Assembly (NCBI RefSeq): GCF_020873915.1
Contig: NZ_JAHWGP010000009.1
Location: forward strand, 124,001 to 188,000
Length of the DNA stretch: 64,000 bases
Direction of reading: 5' to 3'
From: Streptomyces sp. DH5
GTDB taxonomy: Bacteria; Actinomycetota; Actinomycetes; Streptomycetales; Streptomycetaceae
Shown here: piece by piece, positions 47,246-55,414 of the stretch
How positions within the stretch are numbered: position 1 is the stretch's first letter
Layout: the number at the start of each line of letters is the position of its first letter
The notes under the pieces: model-generated
What the model was told of the DNA's origin: nothing
The model's input: the letters and a program-made list of their open reading frames with translations, nothing else
Databases searched by the model: none
Translations under genes and position numbers: made by a program

Positions 47246-48343
47246 GTGTCCGCAGTCTCCGACCGGTTGCCCACCTTCCCCTGGGACAAGCTGGAGCCGT
47301 ACAAGAGGACGGCCGCCGCGCACCCCGACGGCATCGTCGACCTCTCGGTCGGCACGCCCGTCGACCCGGTGCCCGAGGCGATCCAGAAGGCGCTGACCGC
47401 CGCGGCGGACTCCCCGGGCTATCCGACCGTCTGGGGCACCCCGGAACTGCGGGACGCGATCACCCGCTGGGCGGAGCACCGGCTGGGCGCCCGCGGGATG
47501 ACCCACCACCACGTCCTGCCGGTCGTCGGCTCCAAGGAACTGGTCGCCTGGCTCCCCACCCAGCTCGGACTCGGCCCCGGCGACAAGGTCGCCTTCCCGC
47601 GCCTGGCCTACCCGACGTACGAGGTCGGCGCCCGCCTCGCCCGCGCGCAGTACGAGGCCTACGACGATCCGACCGAGCTGGACCCGGCGAACCTGAAGCT
47701 GCTCTGGCTGAACTCCCCGTCCAACCCGACCGGCCGGGTCCTCTCCCGGGAGGAGCTGACCCGGATCGTCGCCTGGGCGCGCGAGCACGGCGTCCTCGTC
47801 CTCTCCGACGAGTGCTACATCGAACTCGGCTGGGAGGCCGACCCGGTCTCGGTGCTGCACCCCGACGTCAACGGCGGGTCGTACGACGGCATCGTCTCGG
47901 TCCACTCCCTGTCCAAGCGGTCCAACCTCGCCGGTTACCGCGCCGCGTTCCTCGCCGGTGACCCGGCGGTCCTCGGCCCGCTGCTCCAGATCCGCAAGCA
48001 CGGCGGGATGATGACGTCCGCGCCGACGCAGGCGGCCGTGGTGGCGGCGCTGAGCGACGACGAGCACGTCCGCGTCCAGCGCGGGCGCTACGCGGCCCGC
48101 CGCACCGCCCTGCGCGACGCCCTCGTCGCCCACGGCTTCCGCATCGAGCACAGCGAGGCCAGCCTCTACCTGTGGGCCACCCGCGACGAGTCCTGCTGGA
48201 CGACCGTCGCCCACCTCGCCGACCTCGGCATCCTCGTCGCCCCCGGCGACTTCTACGGCCCGGCGGGCGCCGACTTCGTCCGCGTCGCCCTCACGGCGAC
48301 GGACGCCCGGGTCCAGGCAGCGGTCACCCGCCTGACCGCCTGA
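47246..48343 (+). CDS. dapC: N-succinyldiaminopimelate aminotransferase (PLP, class I/II)
   Basis: A 365-aa protein starting at GTG 47246. The PLP-binding Lys is in SVHSLSKRSNLAGYR (near residue 224), with SDECYIELGW and NSPSNPTG also typical. It transfers an amino group from glutamate to N-succinyl-2-amino-6-ketopimelate in the lysine/diaminopimelate pathway. The nearby dapE (next step) supports the assignment. The substrate is inferred from family and context. Confidence 0.9.
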   Translation: MSAVSDRLPTFPWDKLEPYKRTAAAHPDGIVDLSVGTPVDPVPEAIQKALTAAADSPGYPTVWGTPELRDAITRWAEHRLGARGMTHHHVLPVVGSKELVAWLPTQLGLGPGDKVAFPRLAYPTYEVGARLARAQYEAYDDPTELDPANLKLLWLNSPSNPTGRVLSREELTRIVAWAREHGVLVLSDECYIELGWEADPVSVLHPDVNGGSYDGIVSVHSLSKRSNLAGYRAAFLAGDPAVLGPLLQIRKHGGMMTSAPTQAAVVAALSDDEHVRVQRGRYAARRTALRDALVAHGFRIEHSEASLYLWATRDESCWTTVAHLADLGILVAPGDFYGPAGADFVRVALTATDARVQAAVTRLTA

Positions 48344-48566
48344 CCCCGGCCCTGCCGGACCGGTGGCCGGGGCGGGGCCGGTGGTGACGCGCAGCCCGGC
48401 GCCCGCGGGGTGCCGCAACGCCCACCCTCCCCCCTCTCGGCTTCGCTCGAGTGGGAGGTACCCCCATCGCCCCGCGGCACGATCGCCGCAGCCGCGCGGA
48501 CACGGGGAACGGGGCCCGGGGAAGCACCCCGGACCCCGTCGCCGTACAGCCAGGCCGCAGCCGGCC
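48344..48566. other. Intergenic region between convergent dapC and a secreted-protein gene
   Basis: A 223-bp spacer. It holds a dispersed repeat (48424-48466) and otherwise GC-rich sequence with no gene I can support. Confidence 0.5.
48424..48466 (+). repeat. Dispersed intergenic repeat, variant 2
   Basis: CCTCCCCCCTCTCGGCTTCG followed by CTCGAGTGGGAGGTACCCCC. CCTCCC/GGGAGG and CTCG/CGAG are inverted arms. This type of sequence recurs in Streptomyces intergenic regions (recalled, not searched). Confidence 0.55.
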
Positions 48567-48908
48567 TCAGCCGATGGGCAGCCCCTCGACCGGCAGGTTC
48601 TGCGCCGGGCCACCACCCTTGCCCAGCGAGTCCGTCGGCAGCTCCTTCACCACCGGCACGGCCTTCTTCACGGTCTTACCCGCGGCCGGCGCCACCTGGC
48701 CCGCGTCGGGCGTGGTCTTGCCGACACCCTTCGACACGTTGTCCATGGTGGTGCCGGTGGCACCGTCGAGGGCGCTCAGCCCGAGGCCGGGCGCGGCCGG
48801 CAGCTGCGGAGCCGCGCTCGCGGAACCGGCCGCGCCGACCCCGGCGGCCGCTCCCGCGGCGACGATCAGCGCGGTACGGGCGATCCGACGGGTCAGGGGG
48901 AGGGACAT
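48567..48908 (-). CDS. Small secreted protein
   Basis: A 113-aa protein starting at ATG 48908 with GAAGGAG upstream. A clear Sec signal peptide (TRRIARTALIVAAGAAAGVGAAGSASAA, cleavage near residue 33) is followed by an Ala/Gly/Pro/Lys-rich mature part of about 80 residues without Cys or known motif. It is probably an unstructured exported protein. Function unknown. Confidence 0.8.
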   Translation of the reverse strand: MSLPLTRRIARTALIVAAGAAAGVGAAGSASAAPQLPAAPGLGLSALDGATGTTMDNVSKGVGKTTPDAGQVAPAAGKTVKKAVPVVKELPTDSLGKGGGPAQNLPVEGLPIG

Positions 48909-49056
48909 GGTGCTCCTTCGACGGCAGAGAACGCAGAGAACTCGGACGCAGTGACTACCGCTCGACCGCCAGGAAGGTTGCGGCGCGGCACCGTAAAGAG
49001 TTGGCAATGCGCCGCCCGGGCCGGTCGCGTTCAACGCCTGCGGGGGACGGCCCGCA

Positions 49057-50043
49057 CTACTGCACGGTCGTGATCCTGACCGTCCCGGCGCCGCCGTCCC
49101 CGCCCTCGGCCGGCGCCTTGCCGTCGTCCTGCCGCCACTGACCGTCGGTCGTCCCCGCGACCCACTCCCGCCCGGCGTACGACACCCGCTCTATGCGCAG
49201 CTCCGAGGCGTTCGCCACGGCCCAGTGGGCGAGCTGCCAGCCCCGCGCCCCGGCGCTCCGCCCGGCCCCCGCACCGGCGTCCCCGGTGACCGGAAGCGTC
49301 ACCGTCCGCCCGTCGGAGCCACCGGAGGCGTCCGCGGAGGGAGGGGCCGTCGCCGAGCCCCCCACCTGGGCACCCGCCGGTTCCAGCACGTCCCGCCCGA
49401 AGTCCCGCGCCAGCGCCTGACGCACCCCGTCCGCACCCGACGCCCGGGTCGCCGAGGGGCGGCCCTCGCAGGTGAGCGTCGCCGCCGAGCGCCCGGTGAG
49501 GGCGGCGGCCAGCAGGGCGGCGTCCGGTTCGTGCTTGGCGTACGCCTGCGGGAAGCCGCTGCGCTGCACCCGCTGCGCGGCGACCGTGAGCGGCAGCCGG
49601 GTGTAGCCCGGCACCTCCTCGAGGTGCTCGTAGAACTTGTCCGCCGAGTACGACGGGTCCATGATCTCCCGCGGCGTGCCCCAGCCCTGCGAGGGACGCT
49701 GCTGGAACAGGCCCAGCGAGTCACGGTCGCCGTAGTCGATGTTGCGCAGCGCCGACTCCTGCAGGGCGGTCGCCAGCGCGATGGTCACGGCCCGCTCGGG
49801 CAGGTCGCGCGCGGTGCCCACGGCGGTGATCGTCGCCGCGTTCACCGCCTGCTCGGGTGTGAACTCGTACGTCGCACCGTCGCCCCTGCCGGAGACGACC
49901 TTGCAGCCCGGACCGCGGGCGCCCCCGGTGTCGTACTGCACCACGACGTATCCGGCGACCGCGGACAGCACCACGAGACCCGCGCTCCAGCGGAAGACAC
50001 GGCCGCGACGCCTGCGCTTGGGAGGAAGGGACGGCTCTGGCAC
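49057..50043 (-). CDS. Membrane-anchored protein with lytic-transglycosylase-like motif
   Basis: A 328-aa protein from GTG 50043. A basic N-terminus and one helix (FRWSAGLVVLSAVAGYVVVQY) anchor an outside domain. Its segment IALATALQESALRN and, 12 residues on, SLGLFQQRPSQGWG recall the E-S and GLxQ motifs of lysozyme or Slt folds, so a catalytic Glu is possible. The C-terminal third is Ser/Gly-rich and ends in a small beta region. TACCTT at 50055-50050 lies 6 nt before the GTG, giving a leaderless layout. It is divergent from dapE. Confidence 0.75.
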   Translation of the reverse strand: MPEPSLPPKRRRRGRVFRWSAGLVVLSAVAGYVVVQYDTGGARGPGCKVVSGRGDGATYEFTPEQAVNAATITAVGTARDLPERAVTIALATALQESALRNIDYGDRDSLGLFQQRPSQGWGTPREIMDPSYSADKFYEHLEEVPGYTRLPLTVAAQRVQRSGFPQAYAKHEPDAALLAAALTGRSAATLTCEGRPSATRASGADGVRQALARDFGRDVLEPAGAQVGGSATAPPSADASGGSDGRTVTLPVTGDAGAGAGRSAGARGWQLAHWAVANASELRIERVSYAGREWVAGTTDGQWRQDDGKAPAEGGDGGAGTVRITTVQ

Positions 50044-50049
50044 GCGTAC

Positions 50050-50055
50050 AAGGTA
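50050..50055 (-). promoter_or_regulatory. -10 element for the leaderless minus-strand gene
   Basis: TACCTT (read on the minus strand) is followed by 6 nt and GTG 50043. Confidence 0.5.
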
Positions 50056-50113
50056 CTGGAGAGTACGGTTCGCCGTGAGCCGGGTGCGCACCGTGCGCGC
50101 ACGCCCGGCGGGT

Positions 50114-50119
50114 TAGGGT
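50114..50119 (+). promoter_or_regulatory. -10 element for leaderless dapE
   Basis: TAGGGT is followed by 7 nt and ATG 50127. It is back to back with the promoter at 50050-50055. Confidence 0.5.
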
Positions 50120-50126
50120 CGAGGCC

Positions 50127-51206
50127 ATGGCCGACACCCCGCTTGACCTCACGCTGGACGCCGCGCGGCTGACCGCGCAGCTCGTCGACTTCCCCTCCGA
50201 GAGCGGCTCCGAGAAGCCCCTCGCGGACGCGATCGAGACCGCGCTGCGCGCACTGCCGCACCTCACCGTCGACCGGTACGGCAACAACGTCGTGGCCCGT
50301 ACGCGGCTCGGGCGCCCGGAGCGGGTGATCCTCGCCGGCCACATCGACACCGTCCCCATCGCGGACAACGTCCCCTCCCGGCTCGACGCCGACGGCACGC
50401 TGTGGGGCTGCGGCACCTGCGACATGAAGGCCGGCGTGGCCGTCCAGCTGCGCCTCGCGGCCACGGTCCCCGCACCCAACCGCGACCTGACCTTCGTCTT
50501 CTACGACAACGAGGAGGTCTCCGCCGACCTCAACGGCCTGAAGCACGTCGCCGAGGCCCACCCCGAATGGCTGGAGGGCGACTTCGCGGTGCTCCTCGAA
50601 CCCTCCGACGGCCAGGTGGAGGGCGGCTGCCAGGGCACGCTGCGGGTGCTGCTGAGGACCACCGGCGAGCGCGCCCACTCCGCGCGCGGCTGGATGGGCT
50701 CCAACGCCATCCACGCCGCCGCCCCGATCCTCGCCCGCCTGGCCTCCTACGAGCCGCGCCACCCGGTGATCGACGGCCTGGAGTACCGCGAGGGCCTGAA
50801 CGCGGTCGGCATCTCCGGGGGAGTGGCGGGCAACGTCATCCCCGACGAGTGCGTCGTCACCGTGAACTTCCGCTACGCACCGGACCGCAGCGAGGAGGAG
50901 GCCCTGGCGCACGTCCGTGAGGTCTTCGCGGACTGCCGGGTGAGCGACTTCGTCGTCGACGACCACAGCGGCGCGGCCCTCCCCGGCCTCTCCCACCCGG
51001 CCGCGGCCGCCTTCATCGAGGCGGTGGGCGGCACCCCGCAGCCCAAGTACGGCTGGACGGACGTCTCCCGCTTCGCCTCACTGGGCATCCCCGCCGTCAA
51101 CTACGGCCCCGGCAACCCCCACTTGGCGCACAAGCGGGACGAGCGCGTGGACACGTCGAAGATCCTCGCGGGGGAGGAACGGCTGCGCTCCTGGCTGACC
51201 GCCTGA
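50127..51206 (+). CDS. dapE: Succinyl-diaminopimelate desuccinylase
   Basis: A 359-aa M20 metallopeptidase-family enzyme. Zinc ligands and acid are recognisable: GHIDTVP (near residue 72), CDMKAG (near 99), the catalytic pair NEEV (near 131) and, near the end, YGPGNPHLAHKRDE. It hydrolyses N-succinyl-LL-diaminopimelate to LL-diaminopimelate and succinate for lysine and peptidoglycan. The presence of dapC 3 kb upstream supports the call. Confidence 0.94.
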   Translation: MADTPLDLTLDAARLTAQLVDFPSESGSEKPLADAIETALRALPHLTVDRYGNNVVARTRLGRPERVILAGHIDTVPIADNVPSRLDADGTLWGCGTCDMKAGVAVQLRLAATVPAPNRDLTFVFYDNEEVSADLNGLKHVAEAHPEWLEGDFAVLLEPSDGQVEGGCQGTLRVLLRTTGERAHSARGWMGSNAIHAAAPILARLASYEPRHPVIDGLEYREGLNAVGISGGVAGNVIPDECVVTVNFRYAPDRSEEEALAHVREVFADCRVSDFVVDDHSGAALPGLSHPAAAAFIEAVGGTPQPKYGWTDVSRFASLGIPAVNYGPGNPHLAHKRDERVDTSKILAGEERLRSWLTA

Positions 51207-51275
51207 GCCCGCCCGGGCGCGGGGGCGTTTGGAACCGTCTCCCGTGGACATGCTGACGTCCCCCGCACGTAACCC

Positions 51276-51289
51276 GCGTAGATCTACGC
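51276..51289. promoter_or_regulatory. Perfect 14-bp palindrome upstream of the LOG-family gene
   Basis: GCGTAGATCTACGC overlaps a possible -10 (TACGCT, 51285-51290), about 36 nt before ATG 51326. It looks like a repressor operator. Confidence 0.5.
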
Positions 51290-51325
51290 TGAGGCGGTAC
51301 GACCTGGCAATCGGAGGGAGCGCAC

Positions 51326-52084
51326 ATGGCTACGGGAAACCCGGAGGGCAAGCGGCAGCCACCGGAGGAGAAGCGACTGGGGCCGGTGCTCCGCCGGCGC
51401 GGCCAGGTCCAGGGGAGCACCACCGACCAGCGTCTGCTGGACGAGCGCGCCCCGTCGGACTGGGTGCACACCGACCCCTGGCGGGTGCTGCGCATCCAGT
51501 CGGAGTTCATCGAGGGCTTCGGCACGCTGGCCGAACTCCCACCCGCCATCAGCGTCTTCGGCTCGGCCCGCACACCCGTCGACTCGCCGGAGTACGAGGC
51601 CGGGGTGCGCCTGGGCCGGGGCCTGGTCGAAGCCGGCTTCGCGGTGATCACCGGCGGCGGCCCGGGAGCCATGGAGGCGGCCAACAAGGGCGCCCTCGAG
51701 GCGGACGGCATGTCGGTCGGCCTGGGCATCGAGCTGCCGTTCGAGCAGGGGCTGAACCAGTACGTCGACATCGGCCTGAACTTCCGGTACTTCTTCGTCC
51801 GCAAACTGATGTTCGTGAAGTACGCCCAGGGCTTCGTGGTCCTGCCCGGCGGCCTCGGCACGCTCGACGAGCTCTTCGAGGCCCTGACCCTCGTCCAGAC
51901 CCAGAAGGTCACCCAGTTCCCCATCGTGCTGTTCGGCACGGAGTACTGGGGCGGCCTGGTCGACTGGCTGCGCAACTCGGTCATCGCCCAGGGCAAGGCC
52001 GCCGAGAAGGACCTCCTCCTGTTCCACGTCACGGACGACGTGGAGGAGGCGGTGGCCCTGGTCTCCAAGGAAGCGGGGCGCTAG
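51326..52084 (+). CDS. LOG-family (TIGR00730) Rossmann-fold nucleotide phosphoribohydrolase-like protein
   Basis: A 252-aa protein starting at ATG 51326 after GGAGGGAG. Hallmark motifs: VFGSAR, ITGGGPGAMEAANKGA and PGGLGTLDELFEAL (PGGxGTxxE). Relatives release free cytokinin bases or cleave other nucleoside monophosphates at the N-glycosidic bond. In M. tuberculosis the related Rv1205 lies in the same context and produces cytokinins, and accumulates if not degraded by the proteasome. Substrate here unproven. Confidence 0.92.
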   Translation: MATGNPEGKRQPPEEKRLGPVLRRRGQVQGSTTDQRLLDERAPSDWVHTDPWRVLRIQSEFIEGFGTLAELPPAISVFGSARTPVDSPEYEAGVRLGRGLVEAGFAVITGGGPGAMEAANKGALEADGMSVGLGIELPFEQGLNQYVDIGLNFRYFFVRKLMFVKYAQGFVVLPGGLGTLDELFEALTLVQTQKVTQFPIVLFGTEYWGGLVDWLRNSVIAQGKAAEKDLLLFHVTDDVEEAVALVSKEAGR

Positions 52085-52148
52085 CAGGCCCCGGGAACGG
52101 CGGCGGGGCGGGAGCACGTGGGCGCACCCGCCCGCCGGTCCCCTGGTT

Positions 52149-53009
52149 CTAGGCCAGTCCCCGCCGCGCCACGGCCGGCTCCCGCTCCCCCGCGATCGCG
52201 GACACCATGTCCAGCACCTGCCGCGTCTCCGCGACCTCGTGCACCCGGTACACCTGCGCCCCCAGCCACGCCGACACCGCCGTCGTGGCGAGCGTCCCCA
52301 CCACCCGCTCCTTGACCGGCCGGTCCAGCGTCTCCCCGACGAAGTCCTTGTTGGACAGGGACACCAGCACCGACCACCCCGTGTCCACCATCTCCCCGAG
52401 CCGCCGCGTCGCCTCGAGACTGTGCCGGGTGTTCTTCCCGAAGTCGTGCCCCGGATCGATCATCACCGACTCCCGCGCCACCCCCAGCGACACCGCCCGC
52501 TCCGCCAGCCCCACGGTCACGTCGAGGATGTCGGCCATGACGTCGTCGTACGCCACCCGGTGCGGCCGCGTCCGCGGCTGCGAGCCCCCCGCGTGGGTGC
52601 ACACCAGCCCCGCCCCGTACCGCGCGGCGACCTCCGCGAGCCGCGGGTCGACTCCGCCCCACGCGTCGTTCAGGACGTCCGCGCCCGCCTCGCACACCGC
52701 CTCGCCGACCTCGTGCCGCCAGGTGTCCACGCTGATCACGACGTCCGGGAAGCGCCGCCGCACCTCGGCGACGAAGCCGACCGTCCGCCGCGCCTCCTCC
52801 TCGGCGGACACCTCCTCGCCGGGGCCGGCCTTCACCCCGCCGACGTCGATGATCGCGGCGCCCTCGGCCACGGCCTGCTCGACGCGCGCGAGCGCCGGCT
52901 CGTCGAGGAACGTGGCGCCCCGGTCGTAGAAGGAGTCCGGGGTCCGGTTCACGATCGCCATGATCACCCGTTCGTGCGGTGCGAATTCCCGCCTGCCCAG
53001 CCTGAGCAT
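52149..53009 (-). CDS. folP2: Dihydropteroate-synthase-like protein, FolP2 type
   Basis: A 286-aa TIM-barrel protein starting at ATG 53009. The pterin-site motifs VNRTPDSFYDRG, ISVDTW, SNKDF and the terminal RVHEV are kept. The catalytic loop usually reading DIGGESTRPG is IDVGGVKAGPG here, so the Ser-Thr-Arg is lost; the usual HMRG-type segment is CTHAGGSQPRTRP. This corresponds to FolP2 (Rv1207) of mycobacteria, reported not to have dihydropteroate synthase activity, rather than to the folate-operon folP. Its real reaction is unknown. Confidence 0.88.
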   Translation of the reverse strand: MLRLGRREFAPHERVIMAIVNRTPDSFYDRGATFLDEPALARVEQAVAEGAAIIDVGGVKAGPGEEVSAEEEARRTVGFVAEVRRRFPDVVISVDTWRHEVGEAVCEAGADVLNDAWGGVDPRLAEVAARYGAGLVCTHAGGSQPRTRPHRVAYDDVMADILDVTVGLAERAVSLGVARESVMIDPGHDFGKNTRHSLEATRRLGEMVDTGWSVLVSLSNKDFVGETLDRPVKERVVGTLATTAVSAWLGAQVYRVHEVAETRQVLDMVSAIAGEREPAVARRGLA

Positions 53010-53143
53010 CCCCTGAGACCTCTCCCTCGCGCGTCCGGCCCGGGCCGCCCGTGTCCGCCCGACGGCCCCGGGTGTCAGACTCGCATGGCACGATCGGAGC
53101 CACACATCCGACTCCGACTCATCCGACCGTGGGGGCCCCGGCG

Positions 53144-53506
53144 ATGGTTATGTTCCTGTTCCTGGTCGTGGCGCTCGCCGTCGTGGTCGCCGCGGTGACC
53201 CTCGCCGTGGTGGGCGGCGGCGACCACGGCCCGCTGCCCGACGCCGCCCCCGAGCGCCTGGTGGACCACCTCCCGCCGGACCGGCCGGTCAGCCGCGCGG
53301 ACGTGGACGGCCTGCGCTTCCCGCCCGCCGCCCGCGGCTACCGCATGGCCGACGTGGACGACGCCCTCGGCCGCCTCGGCGCCGAGATCGCCGAGCGCGA
53401 CGCCCGGATCGCCGACCTGGAGGCCGCGCTGGCCGGCGCCCGCGCCGCCGCCGCGCACATGTCCCTGGACAAGCCCGCCCCGCACCACGAGGACGAGCGG
53501 CCGTGA
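53144..53506 (+). CDS. DivIVA-domain small membrane protein (Rv1209-like)
   Basis: A 120-aa protein. An N-terminal helix (FLFLVVALAVVVAAVTLAVVG) is followed by LRFPPAARGYRMADVDDAL, the N-terminal DivIVA motif, then a coiled coil (IAERDARIADLEAALAGARAA). ATG 53144 is used; ATG 53150 is possible. The stop overlaps the tag start as GTGA. DivIVA-motif proteins bind curved membranes or poles; here the membrane helix precedes it, so localisation is inferred only. Confidence 0.82.
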   Translation: MVMFLFLVVALAVVVAAVTLAVVGGGDHGPLPDAAPERLVDHLPPDRPVSRADVDGLRFPPAARGYRMADVDDALGRLGAEIAERDARIADLEAALAGARAAAAHMSLDKPAPHHEDERP

Positions 53507-54093
53507 CCGGGGGAGCAGCCGCCGTCGCCGGCCCGGACGGGCTCCCGCGCTGCCCGTGGGCCCTGTCCACCCCGGACTACGTGGCGTACCACGACGAGGA
53601 GTGGGGCCGCCCGGTCCGCGGGGACGACGCGCTCTTCGAGCGGCTCAGCCTGGAGGCGTTCCAGTCCGGCCTGTCCTGGATCACCATCCTGCGGCGCCGC
53701 CCCGGCTTCCGTGCCGCCTTCGCCGACTTCAAGATCGCCACGGTCGCGGAGTTCACCGACACCGACCGCGAGCGCCTGCTGGCCGACACCGGCATCATCC
53801 GCAACCGCGCCAAGATCGACGCGACGCTCGCCAACGCGCGCCTGCTGGCCACGTGGGAGCCGGGTGACCTGGACGCCCTGATCTGGTCGTACGCCCCCGA
53901 CCCGGCCGGACGCCCGGCACCGAGGACCCTGACCGACGTCCCGGCGGTGACCCCCGAGTCGACGGCCCTGTCCAAGGACCTGAAGAAGCGGGGCGTGCGC
54001 TTCGTCGGCCCGACCACGGCGTACGCGCTGATGCAGGCGTGCGGACTGGTCAACGACCACCTGGACACCTGCGCCATGAGAAGCGCCCCCTAA
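53503..54093 (+). CDS. tag: DNA-3-methyladenine glycosylase I
   Basis: A 196-aa protein starting at GTG 53503. Characteristic RCPWAL, YHDEEWGRP, FQSGLSWITIL and HLDTC supply the zinc-binding Cys/His set and the base-recognition pocket of Tag enzymes. It removes 3-methyladenine from alkylated DNA. The final residues and stop codon are encoded within the dispersed repeat hairpin that follows. Confidence 0.95.
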   Translation: MTGGAAAVAGPDGLPRCPWALSTPDYVAYHDEEWGRPVRGDDALFERLSLEAFQSGLSWITILRRRPGFRAAFADFKIATVAEFTDTDRERLLADTGIIRNRAKIDATLANARLLATWEPGDLDALIWSYAPDPAGRPAPRTLTDVPAVTPESTALSKDLKKRGVRFVGPTTAYALMQACGLVNDHLDTCAMRSAP

Positions 54094-54209
54094 GGGGCGC
54101 GGGGAACTGCGCGACCAGCCACGACGAACCCGCGGCTCAAGGCGGTGGCGCAGCCCCGGGCTCCTTCCGGGGGCGCGGGGAACTGCGCGATCAGCCACGA
54201 ACCCGCAGC
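54083..54209. repeat. Two copies of a dispersed Streptomyces intergenic repeat with hairpin
   Basis: GGGGCGCGGGGAACTGCGCG and the following ACCAGCCACGA...ACCCGC occur at 54094-54136 and, slightly changed, at 54169-54209 (offset about 76). The first is preceded by GCGCCCC (54083-54089), which pairs with GGGGCGC (54094-54100) and can act as the tag terminator; the tag stop is in the loop. Elements of this sequence are frequent in Streptomyces genomes (from memory). Confidence 0.8.
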
Positions 54210-54231
54210 CTCCGCCGCCGCACTTCCGAGC

Positions 54232-55035
54232 TCACCGACCCAGGTACTTCGGCTTCTCCTTGTTGACGAACGCCCGCACCGCGATCGCGTGGTCCTCCGA
54301 GGAACCCGCCCGGGTCTGCAGCTCGTCCTCCTTCTCCAGCGCCTCCTCCAGCGAGTGGTCCAGCCCGTACGCCACGGACTCCTTCAGCGCCGCGTACGCC
54401 ACCGTCGGCCCTCCGGCCAGCGCACGAGCCACCTTCTCCGCCTCGGCGCGCAACTCCGCCGCCGGCACCAGACGGTTGGCGATGCCCAGCTCGTACGCCT
54501 CCTGGGCGGAGATGCCGCGCGGGAAGAGCAGCAGGTCGGTGGCGCGTCCGGGGCCGACCACGCGCGGCAGCGTCCAGGAGACGCCCGAGTCGGCGGTCAG
54601 CGCGACCCCCGCGAACGAGGTGTTGAACGCCGCCGTGTCCGCGACGATCCGGTAGTCAGCGGCCAGCGCGAACCCGAAGCCGGCGCCCGCCGCCACCCCG
54701 TTCACCGCCGCGACCACCGGCTTCGGGGCCCCGGCGATCGCCTTCACGATCGGGTTGTAGTGCTCGCGCACCGTGCTCATCGTCTGCCCCGAACCCGTCT
54801 CCCGGTCCTCGGTCAGCAGCGTGATGTGCTCCTTGAGGTCCTGGCCGACGCAGAACGCCCGGTCACCGGCGGCCGTCAGCAGCACGGCCCGTACGGCGTC
54901 GTCGTCCGCCGCGGAGCGGACCGCGTCCCGGAGGGCGACCTTCGCCGCGACGTTCAGCGCGTTCATCGCCTCGGGGCGGTTCAGCGTGATCGTCGCGAGT
55001 CCGTCGCTCACCTCGTAGAGCACGGTGTCGGTCAT
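54232..55035 (-). CDS. Enoyl-CoA hydratase/isomerase family protein (PaaG-like)
   Basis: A 267-aa crotonase-fold protein starting at ATG 55035. Oxyanion-hole motifs are LNRPEAMNAL and GVAAGAGFGFALAADYRI. At the usual hydratase Glu positions it reads VALTADSGVSWTLPRVVG, with Asp in place of Glu. This matches PaaG-type isomerases rather than classical enoyl-CoA hydratases. It acts on an acyl-CoA; the pathway is not evident from neighbours. Confidence 0.88.
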   Translation of the reverse strand: MTDTVLYEVSDGLATITLNRPEAMNALNVAAKVALRDAVRSAADDDAVRAVLLTAAGDRAFCVGQDLKEHITLLTEDRETGSGQTMSTVREHYNPIVKAIAGAPKPVVAAVNGVAAGAGFGFALAADYRIVADTAAFNTSFAGVALTADSGVSWTLPRVVGPGRATDLLLFPRGISAQEAYELGIANRLVPAAELRAEAEKVARALAGGPTVAYAALKESVAYGLDHSLEEALEKEDELQTRAGSSEDHAIAVRAFVNKEKPKYLGR

Positions 55036-55414
55036 GGTGTATCCCTCCGTGTGCGGCTCGGGACGTACCGGTGCATGCGTCCCCGTCTGCTGGACAGCAT
55101 GACGGAGATCACCGGCCGTGGAACACGCCCTCCGTGTGAGCTGCGTCAAACGATCCGGAGCCGTTTCCGGTCGCCCGGAGTGGGTGCGGCGGCGAAGTAT
55201 CGCAGTCACATCGCCGAATTGAGTGGTTTTGCTCGCGCGCGTTGCCCAAGCGATGCCTACCGATGTTGGTCATCGGGTCCTGCCATGCGGGATAATGGCC
55301 TGGAAGCAATGTGTTCGATGCCGGTGGCGTGTGTCCTGCTTCAAGGACCGCAGGTGCCCTTCAGTGGGCCGTCGGCTAAGACGGTTTAGCTGGGTTTCAG
55401 GAAGGGGAACGAGC
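55036..55414 (+). promoter_or_regulatory. Leader and promoter region of the DUF3117 gene
   Basis: A 379-bp divergent spacer with no gene. A good -10 GATAAT (55291-55296) has TTGGTC (55266-55271) 19 bp upstream. This would give a leader of about 110 nt before ATG 55415. The minus-strand promoter for the crotonase gene is not clear. Confidence 0.45.
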
